Source: Marinomonas sp. KMM3893 (lineage in GTDB: Bacteria > Pseudomonadota > Gammaproteobacteria > Pseudomonadales > Marinomonadaceae). From it: a stretch of DNA of 64,000 nt. Made by a program: the position numbers and the translations under genes. Shown piece by piece: positions 55,104-64,000 of the stretch. The first letter of the stretch is position 1; every line of letters starts with the position of its first letter. The DNA lies in contig NZ_SJSC01000009.1 in NCBI RefSeq assembly GCF_004352855.1, positions 1-64,000 of the forward strand. Direction: 5' to 3'. The notes beneath the pieces are model-generated. The model worked only from the letters and a program-made list of their open reading frames with translations, had not been told where the DNA came from and did not search any database.

Positions 55104-55988
55104 ATGATCAATCCCACTTGGTTAAGAACCTTCTGCACTCTCGTGGAACGAGGGCATTTCACTCGCACTGCAGAGAAGCTGCATATGACTCAATCTGGGG
55201 TGAGTCAACATATACGAAAATTAGAAGAGCACTTCGACACGCTTTTGCTAATGCGAGAAGGAAAGCAGTTTTCTTTGACCGATGCTGGAGAAAGGCTTTA
55301 TGACGAAGCGCACCAGATCATTGCAAACCTGTCTGATCTTGATTCTAAAATCAGAGAAGACGCAACATTTGCAGGCGTCGTTCGGATCATGTCGCCAGGC
55401 AGCATTGGTCTTAAGCTGTACCCTCATTTATTGACGCTGCAACAGGCGTTTCCTCGTTTGATAATAGATTATCGGTTTGCTCCTAATTCTGATGTTGAGC
55501 AAGCGTTGGCCGAGCGAAAAATTGACTTTGGGATAATGTCTCGTCGCTCGACGTTGAAAGAGGTGGACTGTCAATTGATATCCAGTGAAGCCTTGCTATT
55601 AGTGACTCCCGCCTCTTTGCCTGATCCACATTGGCAGGGGTTACTTGAGCTTGGCTTTATTGATCATCCAGATGGCACACATCATGCTAGCTTACTTTTA
55701 AGTCAGAACTTTACTGAATTTCAAAACATGAATATGTTCGAGAAAAAAGGCTTCTCTAATCAAATTGGCTTAATTCTTGAACCCGTTAGTCGAGGGCTGG
55801 GGTTTACTGTATTGCCTTCCCATGCGGTGAGTGCGTTTGCTAAACAATCGTTGATTTGTACAAGTGAGCTTGAAAAACCGGTGAAAGAATCTCTTTATTT
55901 GAGCTTGAATCACAAAAAGTACGTGCGAAATCGAACTCAAACTGTCATCAATGAGGTGAATAATTGGCTAGAAAACGAGAATAAATAG
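55104..55988 (+). CDS. LysR family regulator
   Basis: LysR-type regulator of 294 residues with the N-terminal winged helix (WLRTFCTLVERGHFTRTAEKLHMTQSGVSQHIRKLEEHFDTLLL, about 5-48) and a substrate domain (about 90-290). It is divergent from the VOC gene, its probable target. Effector unknown. Confidence 0.92.
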   Translation: MINPTWLRTFCTLVERGHFTRTAEKLHMTQSGVSQHIRKLEEHFDTLLLMREGKQFSLTDAGERLYDEAHQIIANLSDLDSKIREDATFAGVVRIMSPGSIGLKLYPHLLTLQQAFPRLIIDYRFAPNSDVEQALAERKIDFGIMSRRSTLKEVDCQLISSEALLLVTPASLPDPHWQGLLELGFIDHPDGTHHASLLLSQNFTEFQNMNMFEKKGFSNQIGLILEPVSRGLGFTVLPSHAVSAFAKQSLICTSELEKPVKESLYLSLNHKKYVRNRTQTVINEVNNWLENENK

Positions 55989-56195
55989 TTGTGCTATTCG
56001 TTGTGATTGTGGGAAATTAAGTGACTTAGTATATTGGCAGTTTATTGAGTTATAACAATAACTAATGGAGATGGCTTAAAAAGCACCCGTATGAGCTGCG
56101 CATTTGGTGTTATCTTTTTGTGAATTAAATTGTAAGTTTATAGCAGTGGTTTTATATAGACTATTTCGAAGTAGGTTAGCGGCTAAAGGACAGGG

Positions 56196-57518
56196 ATGAT
56201 GTTTGGACGGAAGAAGGCTCAACGAGAGAACGACCTTTTACAACAAGAAGTGTTATCACTTCGCCAAGTGCGAGACCGCTTGGATCGAGAAATGCTAAGC
56301 CTGACGTTATCCGCCTCAGGTGAAGTGATCAAGGTTAATTCGCTGTTTTTGGATGAACTTGGTTTGAAAGAAGAGACTGTTTTGGGAAAGAAAATGGTCG
56401 ACCTTGTCCCAGAAGATTTAAGAGATACGACTCACTTTGCATTAATGAAAGACTCGATAGCGGCGGGAAAGCATTGGTCTGGGGCGCTTCAAGTCGCTAG
56501 AGAAAATAGTAGCAATGCGTGGCTTAGAGCCATCATACAGCCTGTCAAAATGCTGGATGGGAGTATCGATTACATTTCCGTTCACGCCAACAACCTGACG
56601 CGTACAATAGAATCATCGATTGAGCATGAGAACCTGATTAAAGCATTGCAACGCTCTACCGCCGTGGTTGAATTTGATTTAGAGGGGCTCTTTATTACCG
56701 CTAATGATAAATTTCTTAAATCGATGGGGTATACGAAAGAGCAGCTTAAGGGGAAACACCACCGTATTTTCTGCTTACAAGAAGATGCGGACTCAGAAGA
56801 CTATCAAGCCTTTTGGGAAAAACTGAAGCGTGGCGAGTTTGTTGCAGGGCGTTTTCAGCGTCTTGATAGTCGCGGTGAAACTGTGTGGTTAGAAGCGTCC
56901 TATAATCCGATTTCAAATGCACATGGTCAGTTTTATAAAGTGGTAAAATTTGCCTCAGTTGTAACCGATCAAGTAAATCAAGAGTTGTCGATTGGTCATG
57001 CCGCCAAATTGGCTTATGAAACCTCAAAAGTGACGGATGAAACAGCCATTAACGGTAGTCGTATTATCAAAGAGACGGTTTCTGTTATGCAGGAGTTAGC
57101 TGATCAAATGACCTCGGTCTCACAAGGCATTTCAGATCTTGATGAGCAGTCTGAAAAAGTAGGTAATATTATTAAAAGTATCGGTGATATTGCTGATCAA
57201 ACAAACTTGCTGGCACTCAATGCCGCTATTGAAGCCGCGAGGGCCGGTGAATACGGGCGAGGTTTTGCCGTCGTTGCAGATGAAGTTAGGTTGCTTGCTT
57301 CAAGAACAACAAAAGCAACGGAAGAAATTGTAGACGTTGTGCTGCGCAATCAAGAATTAGCAAAAAATGCCGTGGGCATGGTGGAAAGTGGCCGTCAGCA
57401 AGCTGAGCGAGGGTTGGCGTTAGCAGGCGAGGCGGGCGAGGTTATCATAGACATTCAAAAAGGGGCTAAAGAAGTGGTTGGTGCCGTGAGTAAATTTGCC
57501 AACTACATAAAACCTTAA
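56196..57518 (+). CDS. Soluble PAS-PAS methyl-accepting chemotaxis protein, BdlA-like
   Basis: A 440-residue receptor without any membrane helix. It has two PAS domains (about 30-150 and 155-265; the second begins [22 protein letters not shown]) and then the signalling domain, whose hairpin tip is [32 protein letters not shown]. The layout is that of BdlA, which senses an internal redox or nutrient cue and triggers biofilm dispersal in Pseudomonas. There is no methylation pentapeptide tail. With a c-di-GMP cyclase elsewhere in the window, a dispersal role is conceivable but not shown. Confidence 0.88.
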   Translation: MMFGRKKAQRENDLLQQEVLSLRQVRDRLDREMLSLTLSASGEVIKVNSLFLDELGLKEETVLGKKMVDLVPEDLRDTTHFALMKDSIAAGKHWSGALQVARENSSNAWLRAIIQPVKMLDGSIDYISVHANNLTRTIESSIEHENLIKALQRSTAVVEFDLEGLFITANDKFLKSMGYTKEQLKGKHHRIFCLQEDADSEDYQAFWEKLKRGEFVAGRFQRLDSRGETVWLEASYNPISNAHGQFYKVVKFASVVTDQVNQELSIGHAAKLAYETSKVTDETAINGSRIIKETVSVMQELADQMTSVSQGISDLDEQSEKVGNIIKSIGDIADQTNLLALNAAIEAARAGEYGRGFAVVADEVRLLASRTTKATEEIVDVVLRNQELAKNAVGMVESGRQQAERGLALAGEAGEVIIDIQKGAKEVVGAVSKFANYIKP

Positions 57519-57536
57519 TAAAACGACGGGGGAATT

Positions 57537-57998
57537 GTGGACAAGACAAATTGGAAGTTGCTCAAAGCGTTAGAAAGCAATGCCCGTCTCACCTACGCCG
57601 AGTTGGGGAAGCTGGTTCATCTTTCTGCCCCTGCTGTTGCCGAACGGGTTCGTAAGCTTGAAGAGTCTGGGGTGATCACCGGCTATGGTGCCAAAATCAA
57701 TTTAGAAAAAGTGGGTATTCCGATCACGGCGCTGGTGGCTTGTCATGTTTATCGAACCAAAGAGCGTGAGTTTAAAGCGCTAATACTCAATCTTGATGAA
57801 GTGATCTCTTGCCATAATGTCACAGGGCCTTACGCTTTTGTACTAAGAGTCGCTGTACGCTCCATGTCCTTATTGGATGAATTGCTGGAGCGTCTCATTG
57901 AGTTTAGTGATACCAACACCATGATGATTTTAGCGTCGCCTGTGTTGCGAGAAATGCCTGTTAATATTGAGAAAATGGTTATTTCAGAAGAATATTAA
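57537..57998 (+). CDS. Lrp/AsnC family regulator
   Basis: Regulator of 153 residues with a GTG start after GGGGGAA: helix-turn-helix (NARLTYAELGKLVHLSAPAVAERVRKLEESGVI) and a RAM domain (about 65-145). It converges with, and overlaps by four bases, the EamA transporter gene, and starts 18 bases after the BdlA-like gene, with which it may be co-transcribed. Effector unknown. Confidence 0.9.
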   Translation: MDKTNWKLLKALESNARLTYAELGKLVHLSAPAVAERVRKLEESGVITGYGAKINLEKVGIPITALVACHVYRTKEREFKALILNLDEVISCHNVTGPYAFVLRVAVRSMSLLDELLERLIEFSDTNTMMILASPVLREMPVNIEKMVISEEY

Positions 57999-58870
57999 GG
58001 TACGACGACAACCGTTTCTTTGGGGCTTCTTGGCCACTGGCTAACTATGATACCGATTAGAATGAAGCCACACCCAATGAGCGCGCGAGTCGACAGTGTT
58101 TCTCCCATCAGCATCCATCCACCTATCACAGAAAAAACACCTTCCGTGGACAGAATCAATGCACTTACGCTTGGTGAGACATTTTTTTGCCCTAACGTTT
58201 GCAGTGTGAAGGCAATGCCTGATGATGCTACGCCAGTATAAATTAATGGCCACCAAGCAAGTTCAAACCCTTTTAATGTAGGGCTTTCTAGTGTTAATGC
58301 TGTGAGGCAGGCAAATAGAGTCGCGACCATAAACTGCACTATTGATAAAGGCAGTGCGGATACATAACGGGATAAATAGGCGATAATCAGCACGTGAGCG
58401 GTCCAGAAAAAGGTGCCAACCAATTCGATAGCATCGCCTTTGTTGATACTGAAGTTAGGCCCAACCGTTAGGCAATAGAGACCAATAATCGCCAACACAA
58501 CCCCTACCCAAAGATTAGATTCGGTTTTATGACCGAGTAGAATGCCAGCAATAGGCACCAGTACAATGTACATGCTGGTAATAAAGCCTGCATTTCCTGC
58601 CGTTGTATATTGTAAGCCTACTTGTTGGAACGTTGAGCCGAGGAAAAGACAACACCCCCCAGCGATTCCCCCTAACCATAATTGCTTAGCGTGTTGGCTT
58701 TTTTTGGGCTTGAAGATGAGCAGTAAAGGCAACAGCGACAGCGTCGCTAAGAGAAATCGTGCCGCATTAAAACTGTGTGGGCCGATAGAATCCATCGCCA
58801 CACTTTGGGCTACAAAGGCAAAGCCCCAAATGGCGGCCGTGGACCATAAAAAAAGATGGGCAATAGACAT
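57995..58870 (-). CDS. EamA/DMT family transporter
   Basis: Inner-membrane transporter of 291 residues with ten helices in two EamA repeats (about 5-135 and 145-280; TAGNAGFITSMYIVLVPIAG and SALILSTEGVFSVIGGWMLMGE are the characteristic helices). Members export amino acids or metabolites. Substrate unknown. An Lrp gene lies convergently. Confidence 0.9.
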   Translation of the reverse strand: MSIAHLFLWSTAAIWGFAFVAQSVAMDSIGPHSFNAARFLLATLSLLPLLLIFKPKKSQHAKQLWLGGIAGGCCLFLGSTFQQVGLQYTTAGNAGFITSMYIVLVPIAGILLGHKTESNLWVGVVLAIIGLYCLTVGPNFSINKGDAIELVGTFFWTAHVLIIAYLSRYVSALPLSIVQFMVATLFACLTALTLESPTLKGFELAWWPLIYTGVASSGIAFTLQTLGQKNVSPSVSALILSTEGVFSVIGGWMLMGETLSTRALIGCGFILIGIIVSQWPRSPKETVVVVP

Positions 58871-59256
58871 AATAATCCTCTGATGGTTTTGTGTAATAAC
58901 GTACTTGTCAAAGCTGCGCAGTTAAGTCAGGCAATAGTACGGGGCGGACTCATTTGCCAACAGTGGAAAAAAAGGGTTCTTTTGCGCTTTCGCTTTGGAT
59001 TCCAAAGCAAAAGATAAGGTTGGCTTTGTTTTGCTAACCGGTAGCGTTTAGGTGTGTTTTTTTTGCGTTCCCTTCATCAAATAACGTCTTTTCGCAGGAC
59101 ATGAGAAAGAACCTTGCTCTGTGCACTTTTTTCCGTTGAAAACGCCTTTTTCGCAGCTGACAGCAAACCATTTACAGAGTACAGTCGAGCGCCTTTTTTC
59201 TTATTATTAAATCGTCACTGACGATTTTTTTGCTGACTTGTGTAGGTTCGATTGTT
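58871..59256. other. Intergenic region ending in an orphan terminator
   Basis: No coding sequence is seen. A strong terminator occupies 59209-59231 on the plus strand although no gene precedes it in that direction. An untranslated RNA or an attenuated leader of the LysE gene would explain it. Confidence 0.5.
59209..59231 (+). terminator. Orphan rho-independent terminator upstream of the LysE gene
   Basis: AAATCGTC / GACGATTT with a 3-base loop and a run of T lies 25 bases before the LysE start codon used here. It could end a small RNA or act as an attenuator. Confidence 0.75.
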
Positions 59257-59892
59257 ATGACATTTAGTGTGTGGTTGACCATGGCGCCTTTGTTGATGTT
59301 GCTGTCTTTAGGGCCAGGTCCCAATAACTTTACAGCGATGCATAATGGTATTCAGGTGGGAGCCAGAAAAGCGGTGATTGCCGTGGTGGGGCGAAACCTA
59401 GCGTTCAGTATTTTGATGCTGGTGTCCGCACTAGGGTTGGGCGCCGTTATAGTGTCCTCTGCTTTTTGGTTTAGCGTGGTGAAATGGGTTGGTGTCGCGT
59501 ATTTGTTTTATGTTGGTATCAAAACATGGCGTAGCGCCGCGGTTGTTTTAGAAGAACACGAGACTGAAAATGGCACCAAGGCAAAGCGAGGTCACCAAGC
59601 GAGAATGCGTCAAGAATTCTTAGTGGCGATTAGCAATCCTAAAGCGATTTTGCTGTTTACCGCGATTTTCCCACAGCTGTTAGATTTGAGTAAATCCGTG
59701 CCTGAGCAGTTTTTTTGGATGGGAGTGACCTTTTGTTGTACCGAATTTATCGCGGCGTATGTTTATGCGATGAGTGGCAAGCAGATTCGTCGTTTGATTC
59801 GGAGTCCAAAAGGCTTGCGAAATATGAATCGAGGCATGGGTAGTGTGTTTGTTTTAGCGAGTGCTTTTTTGGCAACAGCGTCTCGAATCTAA
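59257..59892 (+). CDS. LysE family translocator
   Basis: Amino-acid or homoserine-lactone exporter family (RhtB/LysE) of 211 residues from the ATG at 59257 (an in-frame ATG at 59230 lies in the T-run of the terminator, which makes it unlikely). Six helices; LSLGPGPNNFTAMHNGIQVG and FLVAISNPKAILLFTAIFPQ are the family signatures. A weak ribosome site. The preceding terminator suggests regulated readthrough. Confidence 0.85.
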   Translation: MTFSVWLTMAPLLMLLSLGPGPNNFTAMHNGIQVGARKAVIAVVGRNLAFSILMLVSALGLGAVIVSSAFWFSVVKWVGVAYLFYVGIKTWRSAAVVLEEHETENGTKAKRGHQARMRQEFLVAISNPKAILLFTAIFPQLLDLSKSVPEQFFWMGVTFCCTEFIAAYVYAMSGKQIRRLIRSPKGLRNMNRGMGSVFVLASAFLATASRI

Positions 59893-59901
59893 TCAAAGAT
59901 A

Positions 59902-59930
59902 AAAAAACGGAGCATGATGCTCCGTTTTTT
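59902..59930. terminator. Bidirectional terminator between the LysE gene and luxS
   Basis: The stem AAAAAACGGAGCA / TGCTCCGTTTTTT is symmetrical, with A- and T-runs, and serves both converging genes. Confidence 0.9.
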
Positions 59931-59955
59931 AGACTAATAATCCGCTCGCTTAAGA

Positions 59956-60468
59956 TTAGCTGTGTTCTTTTAAGAACTCTTCGCTAAGGTAAAGCTCTTC
60001 GTTAGAGTTTACTTTCACGTCACGGTCTAGAATCATTTTGGCAATCTCTTGAGCTTCTTCTAAAGAGTGCATTTCGTAGGTACCGCACTGGTATTCGTTT
60101 AGCTCAGGAATGTCGGCTTTTGCTTTTACGGTTAGCACATCTTCCATCGCCGCTTTCCAAGACGCCGCAACCACTTCTTCAGAAGGTTGGCCCACTAGGC
60201 TCATGTAAAAACCAGTACGACAGCCCATTGGAGAAATATCAATGACTTCTACGTTGTCGCTGTTCAAATGGTTGCGCATAAAGCCCGCGAACAAATGCTC
60301 TAAAGTATGAATGCCCTTTTCAGATAAAATCTCTTCGTTAGGAACACAGAAACGAAGGTCAAATACGGTAATTGTATCGCCTTTAGGGGTAGCCATGGAT
60401 TTCGCAACACGAACGGCTGGTGCGTCCATGCGGGTATGGTCAACTCGAAAACTGTCTAATAGTGGCAT
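59956..60468 (-). CDS. luxS: S-ribosylhomocysteine lyase (LuxS)
   Basis: Cleaves S-ribosylhomocysteine to homocysteine and the precursor of autoinducer-2. The 170 residues contain the metal ligands His54 and His58 (HTLEH, with Glu57 as catalytic base) and Cys128, and the catalytic Cys83 in GCRTGFYMS. It completes the activated-methyl cycle. An AI-2 receptor is not in the window. Probably transcribed alone. Confidence 0.97.
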   Translation of the reverse strand: MPLLDSFRVDHTRMDAPAVRVAKSMATPKGDTITVFDLRFCVPNEEILSEKGIHTLEHLFAGFMRNHLNSDNVEVIDISPMGCRTGFYMSLVGQPSEEVVAASWKAAMEDVLTVKAKADIPELNEYQCGTYEMHSLEEAQEIAKMILDRDVKVNSNEELYLSEEFLKEHS

Positions 60469-60527
60469 CTCTTGTCTCCTTTACAGATAAAAGCCGTTAG
60501 CGCCTTTTATGCATGAATTTAATGGCG

Positions 60528-61802
60528 TCATTGTACATGAATTTCATGGTCTAGCATGAGGTTTTTCCTGCCTTTGTAATATTCAAAATACATTGCAATA
60601 GCAAAAATAGACAAGGCAAAGAGCATACTGACGCCAACAAAATACGTCATCAGTAAACAGGTTGTAGACGCCATAAAGCCTAACCATTTCTGATGGCTAG
60701 GTAGAAGTTTTAATGAGGTGATGCAAGTGAGTGTGTAGATAAGCAAAAAGGCCCCGTTGGTCATCTCTATAAACCAATGCAGAGACCATTCAGAGAAATA
60801 GCTCAAAAGAATGGACGCGAGCGTTAACCCCGTCACCAAATAGACAGCGTAAACCGGCGTCCCTTGTTTTGACAAATACGAAAAAGCGCGCGGCAGTGCT
60901 CCTTGGGATGACATGGATTGCACCATGCGAGCGAAACCTAATAAATACATGCCAGTGTTGGCGAAAGCGATGATGAAAGCGCCAATGGCAAACAGCTTTT
61001 TAGAAGGCTCTCCAAAAATTTGTCCGACCAATAAAGCCAGTGATTGGCTATTCGTAATTTCATCGCCATAGGTGTGGTGCTGAGTAATTAATAGAACCAA
61101 GGCGAGATACAGGGCAATAACAATGAGCATGCCGCCAAGTAAGGCAATGGGGAAATCTCGTGCTGGATTTTTGAATTCAGCCCCCATATGAGCCATGACT
61201 TCAATACCGATAAAACACCAAAAAATAGTACCAATCGCCAAGGATGCCGTTTGCCATTGTGACCACGATAGTGGTGTCTCTATGGTGTGAGTTGCGCCGA
61301 GTAAATCGCCTTTCCAGGATAGAAGCACCACCACAGTAATTAAAGCAACGACGACCATGGCTTGAAATCGTGAGGAGTTTTTTATTCCGGCCAAAGCATA
61401 CAGGGCAGTGGTAAAGACAGTTATGATGCTTAGTATGAAAACGCTGTCTTGTTGAAGGTTAAGCGCCACGGCTAGATAAGCCGCGGCAATGTTGATTGCC
61501 ACCGCAGGGCCTACAAACAAAATGCTTAAGAAAAGCCAGCCGACGGCTTTCTCTGCTTTCTTTCCGAACGCACGACCAATGTAATGAGACGCTCCGCCGG
61601 CAGAAGGGAAACGACTGCCTAACAGAGCGAAAACAAACGCCACAGGCAACACAATGGCGGTGGTAATTAGCCAGGCATAAAGCGCGAAACCGTTAGCCTG
61701 ACTGACGGATAAAGCGGGCAGCAGCATTAAGCCAGTACCAACAAAAGTGGTGACTGTCATTGCTATGCCTTGCAAAGGCCCCAAAGTGCGCTGATATTGC
61801 AT
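60528..61802 (-). CDS. APC family transporter, YjeH-like
   Basis: Amino-acid/polyamine/organocation transporter of 424 residues with 12 helices. Start and the FALLGSRFPSAGGASHYIGRAFG segment resemble YjeH, an exporter of methionine and branched-chain amino acids in E. coli. The divergent Lrp-type gene 146 bases away fits amino-acid-responsive control. Another APC exporter is possible. Confidence 0.85.
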   Translation of the reverse strand: MQYQRTLGPLQGIAMTVTTFVGTGLMLLPALSVSQANGFALYAWLITTAIVLPVAFVFALLGSRFPSAGGASHYIGRAFGKKAEKAVGWLFLSILFVGPAVAINIAAAYLAVALNLQQDSVFILSIITVFTTALYALAGIKNSSRFQAMVVVALITVVVLLSWKGDLLGATHTIETPLSWSQWQTASLAIGTIFWCFIGIEVMAHMGAEFKNPARDFPIALLGGMLIVIALYLALVLLITQHHTYGDEITNSQSLALLVGQIFGEPSKKLFAIGAFIIAFANTGMYLLGFARMVQSMSSQGALPRAFSYLSKQGTPVYAVYLVTGLTLASILLSYFSEWSLHWFIEMTNGAFLLIYTLTCITSLKLLPSHQKWLGFMASTTCLLMTYFVGVSMLFALSIFAIAMYFEYYKGRKNLMLDHEIHVQ

Positions 61803-61948
61803 TGAGTTAATCCTGACAATGTAAATGAATGTGGCATAGAATACGCCATATAGCTGGGATATAGACCTAGCATAATGAGGTTTAAGACCGTCAATTTGCA
61901 GCTTTTAAGTGACAGCTTGTAGGGTTGCGGTGCCATTGAGAAGACAAA

Positions 61949-62380
61949 ATGCAGTTAGATAAATACGATAAAAGAATAATAGCCTTGCTGGTGGAAGATG
62001 CTCGACAGTCAGTGTCAGACATTGGCAGACAGATTAACCTGTCTCGCTCTGCCGTGACCGATCGCATCAAACGTATGGAAGAAAAAGGCTATATTACGGG
62101 ATATCATGCGCACATTAATTACGGTTCTGCGTTAGCCGTCAGCGCGTATTTCTCGATCACTTTTCGGCCGTTGTCGTGTGAGCTTATCCAGCCTTATATC
62201 GATGCATTAGCGGAGGTTAAACTGGCACACTCTATTAGCGGCGATGTGGATTTAATGTTATTGGTAGAAGCGCCGAGTATGACTCGGTTAAATGAAATCC
62301 GTAGTGAAATGGATCAGTGGCCAAATGTGGCTAAAGTGGTCACACACATGTGCTTGTCGTCTCGCCTTGAGCGTGTTTGA
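61949..62380 (+). CDS. Lrp/AsnC family regulator
   Basis: Regulator of 143 residues with helix-turn-helix (DARQSVSDIGRQINLSRSAVTDRIKRMEEKGYI) and a RAM domain with ISGDVDLMLLVEA. It is divergent from the YjeH-like exporter gene, its probable target. It is the third Lrp-type gene of the window. Confidence 0.9.
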   Translation: MQLDKYDKRIIALLVEDARQSVSDIGRQINLSRSAVTDRIKRMEEKGYITGYHAHINYGSALAVSAYFSITFRPLSCELIQPYIDALAEVKLAHSISGDVDLMLLVEAPSMTRLNEIRSEMDQWPNVAKVVTHMCLSSRLERV

Positions 62381-62443
62381 GTTATGAATCACACGTTCTT
62401 CTAAACGCATTTAAGTTTTACTCTGTCGATAGGGAGGTCTGCT

Positions 62444-64000
62444 CTGAGTGAATTCAATTTAAAAGAAAAATGGCGACAGCAACGGCGCTCAAATGATGAC
62501 TTATTGGTGCTGTCTTTATTGGGCGCGGTGTGCGGCTTGCTCAGTGCGTTAGTCATGGCACTGCTGTATTGGCTTATCATGTCGCTCAGTCATTTGTTTA
62601 TGGCTGGCGGTAGCGAGGCGTTCGAGAGTCTGCCGATTGAATTGCGCGCGGTCATTCCTATTGTTGCCTGCTTTATATTAGCGGTTATTTTTACCTTGCT
62701 TCCCTCTAAACTTCGCAGTGTAGGGGTTCCCTATGTTGTAGAGCGGTTGAATTATCATCAAGGCATTCTTCCGGTGTTAAATGCCGTCGTGCAATTTTTT
62801 ACCGTGGCAATTAGCTTGATCGGGGGCTTGTCTGTTGGTAAAGAGGGGCCAGCGGTTCATTTGGGGGCGACCTTTGGCAGTTATCTTGCGCAAAAAGGCC
62901 GTTTGCCTCAATACGGCGTTGAGACGTTAGTCGCTTGCGGTGTTGCAGGCGCCATTGCTGCCGCGTTTCAAACCCCTGTAGCAGGCGTTTTGTTTGCTTT
63001 TGAAGTGATTTTTATTGAATACCGTATGGGCATGGCGTTGCCGGTTTTGTTGTCTTCGGTTGTTGGTATGCTGGTGAGTGAATATTTACTTGGCAGCATT
63101 GAAATCTTTGATATTGATCATTTGTCTACGGCGCAGTTCACTCCTGACTTTTTTCTTGCTTGTCTTGCTCTGGTTGGCTTTATAGTGATATTGGCCTTTC
63201 TTTTTTTGAAAGTGCAAAAAATCTTGTGGCGAATCGGAAAAGTGTCTGTTTGGTGGCGTTTTTCTTTGGTTGCATTGGTCACTTCCATTGTGGCTATTTA
63301 TTTACCAGAGGCGTTAGGTGGAGGGTACGACTCACTGCTTTCTTTACTGTCTGGTCAGGTCCTTGTTAGCTCTTTGTTGGTTATCATAGTCGTGAAAACG
63401 CTGCTTACTTCTGTGTCAATTGGATTGGGGATTCCCGGCGGCATGATTGGCCCTACTTTTGTGATTGGTGGGCTAGCTGGTGCGCAGGTGGCTTTTTTGT
63501 TTGATAGTGTGCTGTCCCATAATCATGAAATGGCCTTGTTCATTTTATTAGGCATGGCCGCTATGATGGCGGCTTGTTTTCAAGCGCCTCTCACGGCATT
63601 GATTGCCATGATTGAAATGACTCATACATCAGAAGTCATTGTTCCTGCGATGCTGGTTATTGTCTTATCGTGTTTGATCATGCGGCTCTTGTTTCGGCAG
63701 GACTCTGCGTTTGTGCAGCGCTTAGAATACGTCGGCTTATCTTCATCTGTGAGTCCTTTTCGCCGTTATTTACGACACCATACAGTCACCTCGGTTGCCG
63801 AGCCTGTGGTGGTGCTGCCGGCTCATGAGTCCATAGAACGACTAAAAGATCTTGGCTCAAGTGTGGTAGACTACGTGGCTTTTGAGTCGGACGGTAAGTG
63901 GATGTTGGCGCGTCGAGAAGCCGTGTTGAGTGCGTTGCAATCGATTCATTTTGGGCCTCCTCCATTTTTGGTTGTTGATGATGATCGTATTTTAATGGAT
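62444..64000 (+). CDS. CLC-family chloride channel/transporter (partial at window end)
   Basis: ClC-type anion channel or H+/Cl- exchanger; the gene runs off the window. The frame is open from a stop at 62402 to 64000 without ATG, GTG or TTG before residue 21. The best start is CTG 62444, seven bases after AGGGAGG, giving M(L)SEFNLKEKWRQQRRSNDD then the first helix. TTG 62504 and GTG 62507 are alternatives without a ribosome site. CLC motifs: GKEGP (132-136; Glu134 is the gating glutamate), GLGIPGGMIGP near 327, and SVGVP. Beyond about residue 440 a cytosolic CBS-type part begins. Confidence 0.85.
   Translation, partial: MSEFNLKEKWRQQRRSNDDLLVLSLLGAVCGLLSALVMALLYWLIMSLSHLFMAGGSEAFESLPIELRAVIPIVACFILAVIFTLLPSKLRSVGVPYVVERLNYHQGILPVLNAVVQFFTVAISLIGGLSVGKEGPAVHLGATFGSYLAQKGRLPQYGVETLVACGVAGAIAAAFQTPVAGVLFAFEVIFIEYRMGMALPVLLSSVVGMLVSEYLLGSIEIFDIDHLSTAQFTPDFFLACLALVGFIVILAFLFLKVQKILWRIGKVSVWWRFSLVALVTSIVAIYLPEALGGGYDSLLSLLSGQVLVSSLLVIIVVKTLLTSVSIGLGIPGGMIGPTFVIGGLAGAQVAFLFDSVLSHNHEMALFILLGMAAMMAACFQAPLTALIAMIEMTHTSEVIVPAMLVIVLSCLIMRLLFRQDSAFVQRLEYVGLSSSVSPFRRYLRHHTVTSVAEPVVVLPAHESIERLKDLGSSVVDYVAFESDGKWMLARREAVLSALQSIHFGPPPFLVVDDDRILMD

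Overview
The window reads as an ordinary chromosomal segment of a marine gammaproteobacterium of the Oceanospirillales, most like Marinomonas. This placement rests on gene content and the general look of the proteins (rimK with an AstE-like deacylase, ppsA/ppsR, rnr-rlmB, Ni-superoxide dismutase, a Na+/solute symporter-type sensor kinase with an ActP/DUF4212 pair, luxS, Cpx), not on a database search. Base composition is moderate and AT-leaning. I found no rRNA, tRNA, CRISPR array, prophage or intact insertion sequence.

Layout. 1-540: gene-free, with nested inverted repeats. 0.5-3.2 kb: rimK, an AstE-like metallo-deacylase and a small membrane protein. 3.6-7.0 kb: PEP synthase and its divergent regulator ppsR. 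7.2-10.7 kb: rnr and rlmB. 10.7-15.5 kb: cobalamin run cobT-cobS-cobC, a TRIC/UPF0126 channel, cobO and an EEP phosphodiesterase; bluB lies apart at 28.3 kb. 15.5-17.2 kb: a Fur-box-led operon of a helical protein, a small membrane protein, Ni-superoxide dismutase and its maturation protease. 17.3-20.7 kb: YitT, a GNAT, rsuA, a DUF2750 protein and a TetR regulator. 20.9-24.3 kb: a very large SSS-PAS-histidine kinase-REC protein (CrbS/MxtR type). 24.5-29.6 kb: small metabolic genes, slyD, elaA, a glutaredoxin and bluB. 29.7-31.7 kb: an acetate-type symporter and its small subunit, plausible targets of the CrbS-type kinase. 32.1-35.5 kb: a GNAT, a diguanylate cyclase and an orphan amino-acid binding protein. 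35.7-40.9 kb: a class V aminotransferase, an Lrp regulator, a 38-residue basic protein, lldD and a LysR regulator. 41.1-45.7 kb: DUF6172 and DUF2076 proteins and a 2-ketogluconate set (kguD-, kguK- and ptxS-like). 46.5-50.9 kb: gabP-like permease, a GT4 glycosyltransferase and a PIG-L deacetylase. 50.8-53.7 kb: cpxA, cpxR and a divergent Spy/CpxP gene with a CpxR box between them. 54-64 kb: thioesterase, VOC protein, LysR, a soluble PAS-PAS-MCP (BdlA-like), Lrp regulators next to transporters, LysE, luxS, a YjeH-like exporter and a CLC chloride channel that runs off the window.

The parts that look most informative are: the iron-box-controlled Ni-SOD operon with two unassigned passengers; a TRIC channel and an EEP enzyme embedded in cobalamin genes; the binding-protein/diguanylate-cyclase pair; the CpxR box between cpxRA and cpxP; a 16-bp tandem duplication that rewrites the end of the PIG-L protein; a likely CTG-initiated CLC gene; and a strong terminator at 59.2 kb with no gene in front of it. 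I did not find a convincingly new defence or mobile system.
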